Positions 8,633 to 17,282 of a stretch of 64,000 nt of DNA are shown piece by piece. This DNA is from Actinacidiphila acididurans (GTDB lineage: Bacteria > Actinomycetota > Actinomycetes > Streptomycetales > Streptomycetaceae). The stretch is taken from the NCBI RefSeq assembly GCF_016918855.1, contig NZ_JADKYB010000003.1:186001-250000 (forward strand). Reading direction: 5' to 3'. The position numbers and the translations under genes were made by a program. Position 1 is the stretch's first letter. Each line of letters starts with the position of its first letter. Below the pieces are notes generated by a model. It saw nothing but the letters and a program-made list of their open reading frames with translations, had not been told where the DNA came from and did not search any database.

Positions 8633-9430
8633 ATGAACACGCGAGCGATGATTCTGGGCGCGGCCTCGCGGCTGCTCGCCGAGTCGTCCACCGGCGACGT
8701 GTCGACACGTGCGGTCTGCGACGCCGCAGGCGTAGCGCAACCGACGCTGTACCGGCTCTTCGGCGACAAGGACGGTCTGCTGGCCGCGGTGGTCGACGCC
8801 GGGTTCGAGCGGTACCTGGCCTCGAAGCGGGCGCTGGCCCCCACCGGGGACCCGGCCGCCGATCTGCGGGACGGCTGGGACAACCACGTGGCGTTCGCGC
8901 TGTCCAGCCCGCACCTGTACCGGCTGATGTTCGTGCCGGGGCTGGGCACCGAGCCCGCGGCCGTCAAGGAGATGCACACCCTGCTGCGGCGGACCGTGGA
9001 CCGGTGTGCGACGGCGGGGCTGCTGCGGGTGCCGGCCGGCGCGGCGACCCAGATCGTCATGTCGGCCAACACCGGCCTGGCGCTGTCCCTGGTCACGCAC
9101 CCGGGGCTGTTCCCCGAACTGTCGCTGTCCGCCCTGGTCCGCGACATCGTGCTGGCCGGTGTGCTGACCGGCGCGGATCCGGCGCCGGTGCACTCCGGGG
9201 CCGACGAGGCGACCGCGATCGCCGCGATCACCCTCGCCGCGATCCTGCGCACCGCGCCGCCCGCGGCCCTGACCGACGGCGAGACCGGCCTGCTCCTGGA
9301 GTGGGCGGACCGGCTGGCCGCGACACACCTCGCCGCCCCCGCCGTCGGAGCCACGGGGGTGCGGCGCACCCAACTCTCACCCTCGACTTCAACGTCACAC
9401 TCACTCTCGCAAGGAGACAACCTGTCATGA
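8633..9430 (+). CDS. TetR family regulator (paralogue B), coupled to downstream SDR
   Basis: 265 residues from the ATG giving MNTRAMILGAAS; upstream in-frame codons fall in the inverted repeat. TetR helix-turn-helix near residues 20-50 (VSTRAVCDAAGVAQPTLYRLF). It is a clear paralogue of the divergently encoded regulator. The C-terminal 30 residues are Ser/Thr-rich and not shared. Its TGA overlaps the ATG of the following dehydrogenase (ATGA), and an AAGGAG ribosome site for that gene lies inside this gene, so the two are translationally coupled. It probably controls its own operon with the two SDR genes. Confidence 0.88.
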   Translation: MNTRAMILGAASRLLAESSTGDVSTRAVCDAAGVAQPTLYRLFGDKDGLLAAVVDAGFERYLASKRALAPTGDPAADLRDGWDNHVAFALSSPHLYRLMFVPGLGTEPAAVKEMHTLLRRTVDRCATAGLLRVPAGAATQIVMSANTGLALSLVTHPGLFPELSLSALVRDIVLAGVLTGADPAPVHSGADEATAIAAITLAAILRTAPPAALTDGETGLLLEWADRLAATHLAAPAVGATGVRRTQLSPSTSTSHSLSQGDNLS

Positions 9431-10167
9431 CCGACACCACTTCCCCCCGCGTCGCACTGGTCACCGGCGGTTCCGGCGGCATCGGCCGCGCGGTCGTCGA
9501 GCGGCTGGCCAAGGACGGATTCGCGGTCGGCGTGCACTACGCCGGCAACAAGGCCAAGGCCGAGGAGCTGGTCGCGCAGGTCACCGCTGCCGGTGGCCGG
9601 GCCGTCGTGGTCGGCGGCGACGTGGCCGACGAGCACGCCATGGCGGCGGCCTTCGACGCCGTCGAGACCGCGTTCGGCGGCATCGACGTCCTGGTGAACA
9701 CCGCGGGCATCATGCGGCTCGGCCCGATAGCGGACCTGGACCTGGACGTCCTCGACCAGATCTACCGCACCAACATCCGCGGCACCTTCGTGGTGGACCA
9801 GCTCGCGGCCCGGCGGCTGCGCACCGGCGGCGCGATCGTCAACTTCTCCACCTCGGTCACCCGCACCCAGTTCCCGTCCTACGGGGCGTACGTGGCGAGC
9901 AAGGCGGCCGTGGAGGGGATCACCCTGATCCTGGCCCGCGAACTGCGCGGCAAGGACATCACCGTGAACACGGTCGCCCCCGGCCCCACCGCCACCCCGC
10001 TGTTCCTGGACGGCAAGGACCAGGCCGCTGTCGACCGCCTCGCCGACGCGGTGCCGCTGGAGCGGCTCGGCCGGCCGGAGGACATCGCCGAGACCGTCGC
10101 CTTCCTGGCCGGCCCGGCCCGCTGGGTCAACGGCCAGGTGCTGTTCAGCAACGGCGGCCTCGCCTGA
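9427..10167 (+). CDS. short-chain dehydrogenase/reductase (classical SDR)
   Basis: 246 residues, a Rossmann-fold oxidoreductase. Seen: cofactor motif TGGSGGIG near residues 14-21, NTAGIM (structural NAG motif), catalytic Tyr and Lys in YGAYVASK, and the C-terminal AGPARWVNGQVLFSNGG typical of 3-ketoacyl reductase-like classical SDRs. HYAGN after beta-2 favours NADPH. The substrate is unknown. The start overlaps the upstream regulator by ATGA and is served by AAGGAG. The second SDR gene follows after 67 bp, so a three-gene operon is likely. Confidence 0.92.
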   Translation: MTDTTSPRVALVTGGSGGIGRAVVERLAKDGFAVGVHYAGNKAKAEELVAQVTAAGGRAVVVGGDVADEHAMAAAFDAVETAFGGIDVLVNTAGIMRLGPIADLDLDVLDQIYRTNIRGTFVVDQLAARRLRTGGAIVNFSTSVTRTQFPSYGAYVASKAAVEGITLILARELRGKDITVNTVAPGPTATPLFLDGKDQAAVDRLADAVPLERLGRPEDIAETVAFLAGPARWVNGQVLFSNGGLA

Positions 10168-10234
10168 CCCGCCGCACCGGACACACCGTCACCCCCTGAG
10201 ACACCCACCTCGCGCACACCGACAGGAGAAGGCC

Positions 10235-11164
10235 ATGAGCGAGAACACCGTGAACACACCCAACCCCGGGAACAAGGTCGTCGTCATCACGGGCGCGTCC
10301 AGCGGCTTCGGCAACCTCGCCGCCCGCGCGCTGGCCCGGGCCGGCCACACCGTCTACGCCGGCATGCGCGCCACCGCCGACCGCAACGCCGCGCGCGTCG
10401 CCGAACTCACCGAACTGTCCGCGGCCGAGGGCATCGACGTGCGCGGCATCGAGATGGACGTGCAGGACCAGGCGTCGGTGGACGCGGCCGTCGAGCGCAT
10501 CGTGGCCGAGCAGGGCCGCCTCGACGTGGTGGTCCACAACGCCGGCCACATGGTGCTCGGCCCCACCGAGGCGTTCACCCCCGAACAACTGGCCCAGGTG
10601 TACGACATCAACGTGCTCTCCACCCAGCGCGTCAACCGCGCCGCCCTGCCGGTGCTGCGGGCACAGGGCTCCGGCCTGCTGGTGTGGGTCGGGTCCTCGT
10701 CCACCCGCGGCGGCCACCCGCCGTTCCTGGCTCCGTACTTCGCGGCCAAGGCCGGCATGGACGCCCTCGCCGAGAGTTACGCGGGCGAGCTGATCAAGTT
10801 CGGCATCGACACGGTCGTCGTCGTCCCCGGCGCGTACACCAGCGGCACCAACCACTTCGCCCACGCCGGATCGCCGGCCGACACCGAGCGGGCCGCGGCG
10901 TACGACGAGCGGTACGGCGCCCTGCGGGACAGCATGGCGCAGGCCCTCGCGGACATCTTCCCGGAGGGCCGCACCGCCGACGAGGTCGCCGACGAGATCG
11001 TGCGCGTGGTCGGTCTGCCGGCCGGCAAGCGGCCGTTCCGGGTCCACGTTGACCCGAGCAAGGACGGCAGCGAGGTCGTCTCGGCCGTCGCCGACCGGAT
11101 CCGGGCCGAGTTCTACCACCGCATCGGCATCCAGGAACTGCTCACCGACGGCGCCAGCCTGTAG
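10235..11164 (+). CDS. SDR family oxidoreductase
   Basis: 309 residues. Rossmann motif TGASSGFG near residues 20-27, HNAGHM for the NAG motif, Ser in VGSSSTRGG and the YxxxK pair in PYFAAKAGM. It is longer than the preceding SDR, with a C-terminal extension (DEVADEIVRVVGLPAGKRPFR) of the type seen in retinol-dehydrogenase-like or uncharacterised SDRs. An AGGAGAAGG ribosome site precedes the ATG. Probably the last gene of the TetR-SDR-SDR operon, since a strong terminator follows the stop. Substrate unknown. Confidence 0.9.
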   Translation: MSENTVNTPNPGNKVVVITGASSGFGNLAARALARAGHTVYAGMRATADRNAARVAELTELSAAEGIDVRGIEMDVQDQASVDAAVERIVAEQGRLDVVVHNAGHMVLGPTEAFTPEQLAQVYDINVLSTQRVNRAALPVLRAQGSGLLVWVGSSSTRGGHPPFLAPYFAAKAGMDALAESYAGELIKFGIDTVVVVPGAYTSGTNHFAHAGSPADTERAAAYDERYGALRDSMAQALADIFPEGRTADEVADEIVRVVGLPAGKRPFRVHVDPSKDGSEVVSAVADRIRAEFYHRIGIQELLTDGASL

Positions 11165-11184
11165 TGGCGGCGCCGGACGGCGGC

Positions 11185-11217
11185 GCGCGGGGAGCCGGGG
11201 CGGCGGGCTCCCCGCGC
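11185..11217 (+). terminator. GC-rich hairpin terminator after SDR operon
   Basis: Perfect 12-bp stem GCGCGGGGAGCC / GGCTCCCCGCGC with a 9-nt loop, 20 bp after the second SDR stop. There is no T-run, as is usual in Streptomyces. Confidence 0.75.
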
Positions 11218-11802
11218 GGCGTTGACGAGGCGTTATGACCGGGGCACCCGCGACGGCCGGACCCGGAGAACGTACAATGTTGAACCACTCAGGGGGTGCG
11301 GCCGGGAGCGGCTGCCCGGCGTGCGGCGCGGCACGTACCCGGTGGCGGTCCTCGCCGGTGACCGGCGGATCAACAGCGCCGGCGGACCGGGGAGGCGGAA
11401 CGTCCGGTAATCGGCGGGGTTACGGGCGAGTATTTCCGCCGGCCGGGGAATGGGATTTCTCGAATTTCTTTTAGATTGTCATGACCTGGTCATAATAACG
11501 GGCAATGTTGAGTTTTTGTTTCACCTGCCTGTGAGGGCGGGGCCCGAACCGGCTGAATCCCCGTGCGCTCGGGTGGGTTGCGTCCGATTCGTGACGCGTT
11601 GTCGGGTGACCGGGCGTCACACCTCCGGAATGCCCCGGAAACACATCGCAGGGCCCGGCGCGGGCGGCGCGGAAATATCCAGGGCGGACCTTCCCCCGGC
11701 AATTCCGCAGGTCCTAGAGTCTCGGCGTGCCGCAATTCCCCCCACGTTCACGTTTTGCCCGTCCCACGCACAGCCCATGAACGAGGACAGGAAATCCTGC
11801 CG
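11218..11802. other. long intergenic region, comparatively AT-rich, with one palindrome
   Basis: No convincing gene is seen in 585 bp. The central part (about 11440-11525) is clearly AT-richer than its surroundings and holds the 13-bp palindrome ATGACC-T-GGTCAT (11481-11493), followed by CATAATAACG, a possible promoter/operator for the amidase gene. CAATGTTGA occurs twice (about 11276 and 11503). The ribosome site AGGACAGGA lies just before the amidase ATG. Confidence 0.5.
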
Positions 11803-13743
11803 ATGACAGCAGAACGCGTCACATCCACACCCGCCGGGACTCCCGCGAGACCGGCTCCGGCCGCAGCCCGCACCGGGCTCAGCCGGCGCGCCGTACTCGG
11901 TGGCGCCGCGGCCGTGACCGGAGCCGTCGCCGTCTCCACCGCGGTGGCAGCGCCCGCCGTCGCCGACTCCCCGGGGAACTCCGGCACTTCCGGCGCAACC
12001 GCCTTCCAGCGTGCCCTGCCCACCCTGTCGAGCATCAAGAAGCGTGCCCGGCTGGTCGACTACGAGGTCGTCGAGCTGGCCGTCCTGCTGCGGGCCGGCG
12101 TCATCACCGCCGTCCAGCTCACCCAGGCGTACCTGGACCGCATCGACCGCCTCAACGGCCCCTTCGAGACCTACGGCGACAACGGCGGCTACAACGCCTT
12201 CGTCCGGCTCGACCGCGACGGCGCCCTGGCCGCGGCGGCCGCCGCCGACGCCCGGTTCGCCCGGGCCCGGCACTCCGGCGAGGACCTGCCCCCGCTGCTC
12301 GGCATCCCGTTCGGCATCAAGGACTCGGTCGCCGTCAAGGGCCTGGAGGCCAAGGACGGCAGCCACGCCTTCGACGGCAACACGGCCCTGCGCGACGCCA
12401 CCGTCGTCCACCGGCTGCGCGAGGCCGGCGCCGTCATCCTCGGCCACACCGTGTGCTCGGCGTTCTCCGGCTCGATCACCGGCACCTTCGCCGGCAACGC
12501 CTGGAACCCCAAGTACGTGCCCGGTGGTTCCAGTCAGGGTTCGGGCGTCGCGCCCATCGCCCGGCTGGCGGCGGCCTGCATCGGCGAGGAGACCGGCGGC
12601 TCCATCATGATGCCGTCCGCGGCCAACGGCGCCAGCGGCATCAAGCCCTCGCTCGGCACCAACTCGGTGGCCGGCCTCATGCCGCTGTCCCCGGGCTACG
12701 ACGTGCTCGGCCCGATCGCCCGCTCGGTCCGCGACGCGTCCCTGATCATGTCGGTCATCCACGGCCCCGACCCGGCCAACGACCCGCTGACCCTGTCCGC
12801 TCCCGACCCCTTCCCGGCCATGCCGCTCACCGCCAGCAAGGGCCACCGGCCGCTGGCCGGCCTGACCATCGGCATCCCGCTGTCCGACTGGATGCGCACC
12901 AGCAAGGGCATGCAGACCGGCACCAAGCCGCAGGACCTCTACGACGCCGACCACGCCGCCGCGTTCGAACGGCTCAAGAGCCAACTGACCGCGCTCGGCG
13001 CGACCGTCAAGGAGTTCCCGGGCCTGGACGTCACCGTCGCCGCCAACGACCCGTACTTCTCCAGCACCGACGTGCTGGCCACCGTCGACGGCTCCTCGGT
13101 CTCGCCGTCCTCCGCGGTGCTCAGCCCCAACCGCTACGAGATCCGCTACTGGGACGCGGTCAAGGACTTCGCCGCCACCCGCCCGGCCGACCAGGCAGCG
13201 GCTCTGCTCGCCCAGTACGGCCGCAAGGGTCCCAACGACACCACGTCCTCCTTCGACTCGGCGATCCGCTTCGGCGGCGCCATCCCCGCCTCGGTCCGCG
13301 TCGAGGGCGAGAAGCGCCGCCGCACCCTTCAGGCCAACTACCAGGCCGCGCTGGACGCGGCGGGCGTGGACTTCATGCTCGTGCTGTCCCTGGGCGCCCA
13401 GATCGGCCTGCGCGCCGGCGGCGGTTTCCCCGTCTACCGGGCGTACTACCAGCTCCCGAACGCCCTGACCTGGCCGATGGTCTCCTTCCCGATCGGTTAC
13501 GACACCACGGTCGGCCTGCCGATCGCCGCGCAGTTCTGGGGCCCGCGATTCAGCGAGCCACTGATCGTCCAGGCCGCCATCGATTACCAGGAGCACTACC
13601 CCGAGTACCACAACGCGGCCCCGGCCGACCCGGACTTCAGCGCCGCCACCCCGAAGGTCGCGCCGCGCATGCTGGTCGTCGAGCCGGCCACCCCGCCGGA
13701 GCTGTCCAACGACCCGCTGGTCGCCGAGGAGGCCCTGCGATGA
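11803..13743 (+). CDS. Tat-exported amidase-signature hydrolase
   Basis: 646 residues from the ATG giving MTAERVTSTPAG. The twin-arginine signal SRRAVLGGAAAV lies near residues 27-38. Amidase-signature core: catalytic Lys in GIPFGIKDS, cis-Ser in GGSSQGSG and nucleophile Ser in ETGGSIMMPSA. The usual S-[IV]-R-x-P after the nucleophile is replaced by S-I-M-M-P, so this is a divergent branch. The enzyme should hydrolyse an amide (or ester) outside the cell; the substrate is unknown. The longer upstream frame would place untranslatable intergenic sequence before the Tat signal. Its TGA overlaps the ATG of a 57-residue reading frame. Confidence 0.9.
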   Translation: MTAERVTSTPAGTPARPAPAAARTGLSRRAVLGGAAAVTGAVAVSTAVAAPAVADSPGNSGTSGATAFQRALPTLSSIKKRARLVDYEVVELAVLLRAGVITAVQLTQAYLDRIDRLNGPFETYGDNGGYNAFVRLDRDGALAAAAAADARFARARHSGEDLPPLLGIPFGIKDSVAVKGLEAKDGSHAFDGNTALRDATVVHRLREAGAVILGHTVCSAFSGSITGTFAGNAWNPKYVPGGSSQGSGVAPIARLAAACIGEETGGSIMMPSAANGASGIKPSLGTNSVAGLMPLSPGYDVLGPIARSVRDASLIMSVIHGPDPANDPLTLSAPDPFPAMPLTASKGHRPLAGLTIGIPLSDWMRTSKGMQTGTKPQDLYDADHAAAFERLKSQLTALGATVKEFPGLDVTVAANDPYFSSTDVLATVDGSSVSPSSAVLSPNRYEIRYWDAVKDFAATRPADQAAALLAQYGRKGPNDTTSSFDSAIRFGGAIPASVRVEGEKRRRTLQANYQAALDAAGVDFMLVLSLGAQIGLRAGGGFPVYRAYYQLPNALTWPMVSFPIGYDTTVGLPIAAQFWGPRFSEPLIVQAAIDYQEHYPEYHNAAPADPDFSAATPKVAPRMLVVEPATPPELSNDPLVAEEALR

Positions 13744-13913
13744 GCTTCCTGACCGTGGCCTGGGGCCCGGTGATCAACGCCGGGCTGCCGCCGCAGCACC
13801 CCGGGGAGGGCACACCGATCGCCACCGTGGGCTGGGTGCCCAAGCTCGGCACCGAGTTCTACCCCTACCCGCACGACGACCCCGAGGCGGACCCGCCGGC
13901 CACCGGCCGCTGA
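13740..13913 (+). CDS. 57-residue hypothetical protein, translationally coupled to amidase
   Basis: ATG overlaps the amidase stop (ATGA). The peptide begins MSFLTVAWGPVINAG and ends DDPEADPPATGR; it is rich in Pro and Gly with three Trp/Tyr clusters and has no signal peptide or helix-forming core. No family is recognised. The stop-start overlap and the third-position GC bias support translation. It might be a partner of the amidase, but it could also be a C-terminal module split off by a stop: many amidases end in a segment like this (GPVINAG...). Short and unverified. Confidence 0.55.
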   Translation: MSFLTVAWGPVINAGLPPQHPGEGTPIATVGWVPKLGTEFYPYPHDDPEADPPATGR

Positions 13914-14185
13914 CCGCGCGGCGGCCGGCCCGCTTCCGACGACGCCGGTCGGGGGCCGCTGACGGGTTCCCGAGGATTTCCGCAGGCCGTCCCATGTCTC
14001 CGGAAACGTCGACACACCGACAAGTCGGCAATCGATCCGTCGGCGGTTCGGCGCGTCGTCAGTCCCACAGCTACGCGGCCGCCGGGCCGCGCGGCCGGTC
14101 CGCCGCGGCCCGGCGGACCGGCCGCGCCCGACCGTCCCCCTCCGCCCAACTGTTCCACGAGCAAGAACACGAGTTGAGAGACCGA

Positions 14186-17122
14186 GTGAACCGAGTGACA
14201 CGACACAGAACCACCCGGGGCCTGATACGCCCGCTCGCCGCCACTGCCGCCGGCCTGCTCGCGCTCGGTGCCGGCACCACCGCGCTCGCGCTGCCGGCCG
14301 CCGCCGCGCCCGGACCGGACACGGCCGTCGTCGACTCCGGCGACGGCTGGACGGTGACCCGGGCCGCCGGCGGCTACCAGGTGTCGCTGAGCCTGACCGC
14401 CGCCCTGCCCGTCAAGAACGACATCCCCGAACTCCTCGCCGACGGCCAGGACCTGGGCCCGGCCGTCGAATCGGCCGACGGGCTCACCCTGTCGGTGACC
14501 ACCACCGACCCCGCGGCGGCGACCGCCCGGGCCGTTTCCTGGCAGTGGTCCAGCGGGGGAGCCTCGACCACCACCGGCCCGAGCACGCTGCCGTCCTTCG
14601 GCAACCGGGCCCAGGCCAAGCGGGCCGCGCCGCAGACCCCGGCCGCCGGGGCCGACGCCGCGACCGCCGACCCCACCACCGTCGGCACCCACCCGTACAC
14701 GATCGCCGACTACAACTTCGGCGCCCAGGCGATTCCGCTCGCCGACATCGGCGGCATCCGGGGCGAGCTGGAGGGCCGTATCTACCTGCCCACCGGCGGC
14801 GGGGCGCACCCGCTGGTGATCTTCCTGCACGGCCGGCACAGCGCCTGCTACAACACCACCACCCTGCGCGGCACCAGCGGCTGGCCCTGTCCGACCGGCA
14901 CCGCGCCCATCCTCAGCTACGCCGGTTACGACGGCGCCGGTGAGGCGCTGGCCGCCGACGGCTTCACCGTGGTGTCGATCTCGGCCAACGCGATCAACGC
15001 CAACGACAACCAGCTCTCCCCGGACGACGGGGCCGCCACCCGCGGGCAGTTGGTGCTCGACACCCTCACCATGCTCAAGGCCGTCGACGAGGGCCGCACC
15101 GTCAGCTACCACGACGCGGCCACCGGCAACGACATGACCATGAGCCAGGCGCTCACCGCGGGCCTGGCCACCTACCCGGGCGGGACACTGACCGCCGGGC
15201 AGCTCGCCGGCAGCATGGACTTCAGCCGGATCGGCCTGATGGGCCACTCCCGCGGCGGCGAGGGCGTGGTCACCGCCGGCACCCTCAACGAGGCCCTGCC
15301 GCACCCGTGGAACATCAAGTCCGTCTTCGCCCTGGCGCCGATCGACTTCACCCGCGCCACCCTGCCCGACGTGATCACCACCACACTGCTGCCGTACTGC
15401 GACGGCGACGTGTCCGACCAGCAGGGCCAGCACTTCTACGCCGACTCGCGCGACGGCACCTTCCGCGACGACGTGCAGCGCTCCGACATCTGGGTCATGG
15501 GCACCGACCACGACTTCTACAACACATCCTGGACGCCGCCCTACCCGGGTGCCTCCGACGACTGGTCGAACAGCAACGACCCGGTGTGCGGCACCAGCGC
15601 CACCGCGCTGGCCTCCGGGCACAACATCCGGCTGAGCCCGACCCAGCAGTACCAGGTCGGCTCCGCGTACATCGCCGGCTTCTTCGAGTCGACGCTCGCC
15701 GGGCAGAAGCAGTTCGCGGGCATGTTCGACGGTTCCGGGCAGGAGCCGTCCTCCGTGGCCGGCTACGCCGACGTGCGCACGGTCGCCCAGCAGCCCTCCT
15801 CGCTGCGCACCGACGTCGCCACCTTCCAGTCCGCCTCGCCGCAGGTGACCGCCGGCGGTGACGTGACCGCCACGGTCTGCGCCAGCAAGTACGGGCGGAC
15901 CGTCGCGCAGGCGCTGCCGTACTGCACCAACCCGGGCAGCACGCTGACCAACCAGCAGGTGCCGTACTGGACACCGGCCAACTACGCGCCCAACGTGCCG
16001 CTCAACCCGATGACGCACGTGACCTGGACCGGCACCGACGGCGCGGTCTCGGTCGCGCTGGCGCCCGAGCAGCGCAATGCCGCGGGCTATCAGGAGATGA
16101 CCGTGGACATGTCCCCGGACGAGTCCGTGGCCACCGGCACCGACATGACCCTGGGCGTCACCGACGGCTTCGGCCACACCTGGAGCGCCCCGGTCTCCAC
16201 CCTGAACCGGTGGGGCGTGACCAGGATGCCGGCCAGCACGTCCACCCTGCTGGGCAAGATCGTGCTCCAGCAGGTCCACGTGCCGACCGCGACGCTCGAG
16301 GCCGCCGGGCTCGACCTGCACCGCCTGGCGAAGGTCACCTTCACTCCGGCCGTGGGCGCCGACGGCGCGACGACCGGCGGCGTGTACCTGTCCGACCTCG
16401 GCTTCGACAGCAAGGGCCTGGGTACGCCCGACGTGCACCCGCGCACGGCCGTGAACGTGGCCTCCACCACCGTGGAGGAGGGTTCCGGCCCGGCCACCGA
16501 CCACGTCGCCGTCTACCTGTCGCAGCCCAGCCGGTCCGGTGTCACCGCCTACCTGACCGTCATCGGCTCGGCCACCGGCAAGGTCGGCCTGGCCGTGCAG
16601 AAGGTCACCTTCGCACCCGGCACGACCTGCCAGGCTGTGGCCGTCCCGATGACCGGCGACACCGTGCCCGGGGCCGCGGCGACCACCTCGTACAAGGTCG
16701 CCGTCTCCGACTCGACCGACGCGGTGCTCGGCAGCCAGGACTTCGGCACCGTCACCGTCCGCGAGGACGACGGCGTCACCGGAACCGCCACCCCGGCGCC
16801 CCCGGTCGGCGTCCAGGGCGACGTGTGCGCCGAGCACGAGGCCCTCGGCGACCCGGGCAAGCTGTCCGTCTCCGACCCGACCCCCGCTGCCGGCCAGGCG
16901 CTGGCCCTGCACGCCGGCGGCTACCGCGACGGCGAGAGCGTCACCCTGACGCTCGGCGGCGCCACGCTCGCCACCGCCGTGGCCGCGGCCGACGGCACCG
17001 TGGCGTTCCAGGCCGCGCTCCCCGCGGACCAGCCCTCCGGTGCCGCCGTGCTCACCGCGACCGGCGCCGGCTCCGGTCGTACGGCGACGGCGACGATCCG
17101 CGTCCACCCGGCGGGCAACTGA
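14186..17122 (+). CDS. large secreted alpha/beta-hydrolase with Calx-beta-like region
   Basis: 978 residues from the GTG giving MNRVTRHRTT; a second GTG three codons on is possible. Sec signal peptide to about residue 42 (LALPAAAAPG). The alpha/beta-hydrolase domain (about 170-560) has the oxyanion region HPLVIFLHGRHSAC and nucleophile elbow GHSRGGEG; the catalytic Asp/His are probably in VMGTDHDFYN and later. A Calx-beta-like beta domain follows (about 770-870, GPATDHVAVYLSQPS to GTVTVREDD), then a short Ig-like tail. Likely an extracellular esterase or related hydrolase. The substrate is not known. No operon partner is seen: the next gene is convergent. Confidence 0.85.
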   Translation: MNRVTRHRTTRGLIRPLAATAAGLLALGAGTTALALPAAAAPGPDTAVVDSGDGWTVTRAAGGYQVSLSLTAALPVKNDIPELLADGQDLGPAVESADGLTLSVTTTDPAAATARAVSWQWSSGGASTTTGPSTLPSFGNRAQAKRAAPQTPAAGADAATADPTTVGTHPYTIADYNFGAQAIPLADIGGIRGELEGRIYLPTGGGAHPLVIFLHGRHSACYNTTTLRGTSGWPCPTGTAPILSYAGYDGAGEALAADGFTVVSISANAINANDNQLSPDDGAATRGQLVLDTLTMLKAVDEGRTVSYHDAATGNDMTMSQALTAGLATYPGGTLTAGQLAGSMDFSRIGLMGHSRGGEGVVTAGTLNEALPHPWNIKSVFALAPIDFTRATLPDVITTTLLPYCDGDVSDQQGQHFYADSRDGTFRDDVQRSDIWVMGTDHDFYNTSWTPPYPGASDDWSNSNDPVCGTSATALASGHNIRLSPTQQYQVGSAYIAGFFESTLAGQKQFAGMFDGSGQEPSSVAGYADVRTVAQQPSSLRTDVATFQSASPQVTAGGDVTATVCASKYGRTVAQALPYCTNPGSTLTNQQVPYWTPANYAPNVPLNPMTHVTWTGTDGAVSVALAPEQRNAAGYQEMTVDMSPDESVATGTDMTLGVTDGFGHTWSAPVSTLNRWGVTRMPASTSTLLGKIVLQQVHVPTATLEAAGLDLHRLAKVTFTPAVGADGATTGGVYLSDLGFDSKGLGTPDVHPRTAVNVASTTVEEGSGPATDHVAVYLSQPSRSGVTAYLTVIGSATGKVGLAVQKVTFAPGTTCQAVAVPMTGDTVPGAAATTSYKVAVSDSTDAVLGSQDFGTVTVREDDGVTGTATPAPPVGVQGDVCAEHEALGDPGKLSVSDPTPAAGQALALHAGGYRDGESVTLTLGGATLATAVAAADGTVAFQAALPADQPSGAAVLTATGAGSGRTATATIRVHPAGN

Positions 17123-17212
17123 CCACCCGTCGCATACCCAGGGCCCGCAAGGGCTGTGAACCGGTCCTGAACCGGCCCTGACGCGCCCCGGCCGTCGTGG
17201 GCGGCGAGTCTT

Positions 17213-17230
17213 CCCCAGCTACCGCTGGGG
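17213..17230. terminator. CCCCAGC-TACC-GCTGGGG hairpin between convergent genes
   Basis: Perfect 7-bp stem with a 4-nt loop between the convergent hydrolase and thioesterase genes. The sequence resembles a palindromic repeat that I recall as common in Streptomyces intergenic regions, so it may be a repeat as well as a terminator. Confidence 0.55.
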
Positions 17231-17282
17231 GTGCCCGCAGCCCGCGGCGGCCGTCCGGCGTTCGGCGGCCGCAGGCGCCGGA

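Noticed and set aside
13865..17107. 1080-codon minus-strand frame opposite the secreted alpha/beta-hydrolase
   Set aside because: Gly/Arg/His-rich low-complexity translation without domains; the plus strand has a signal peptide and hydrolase motifs.
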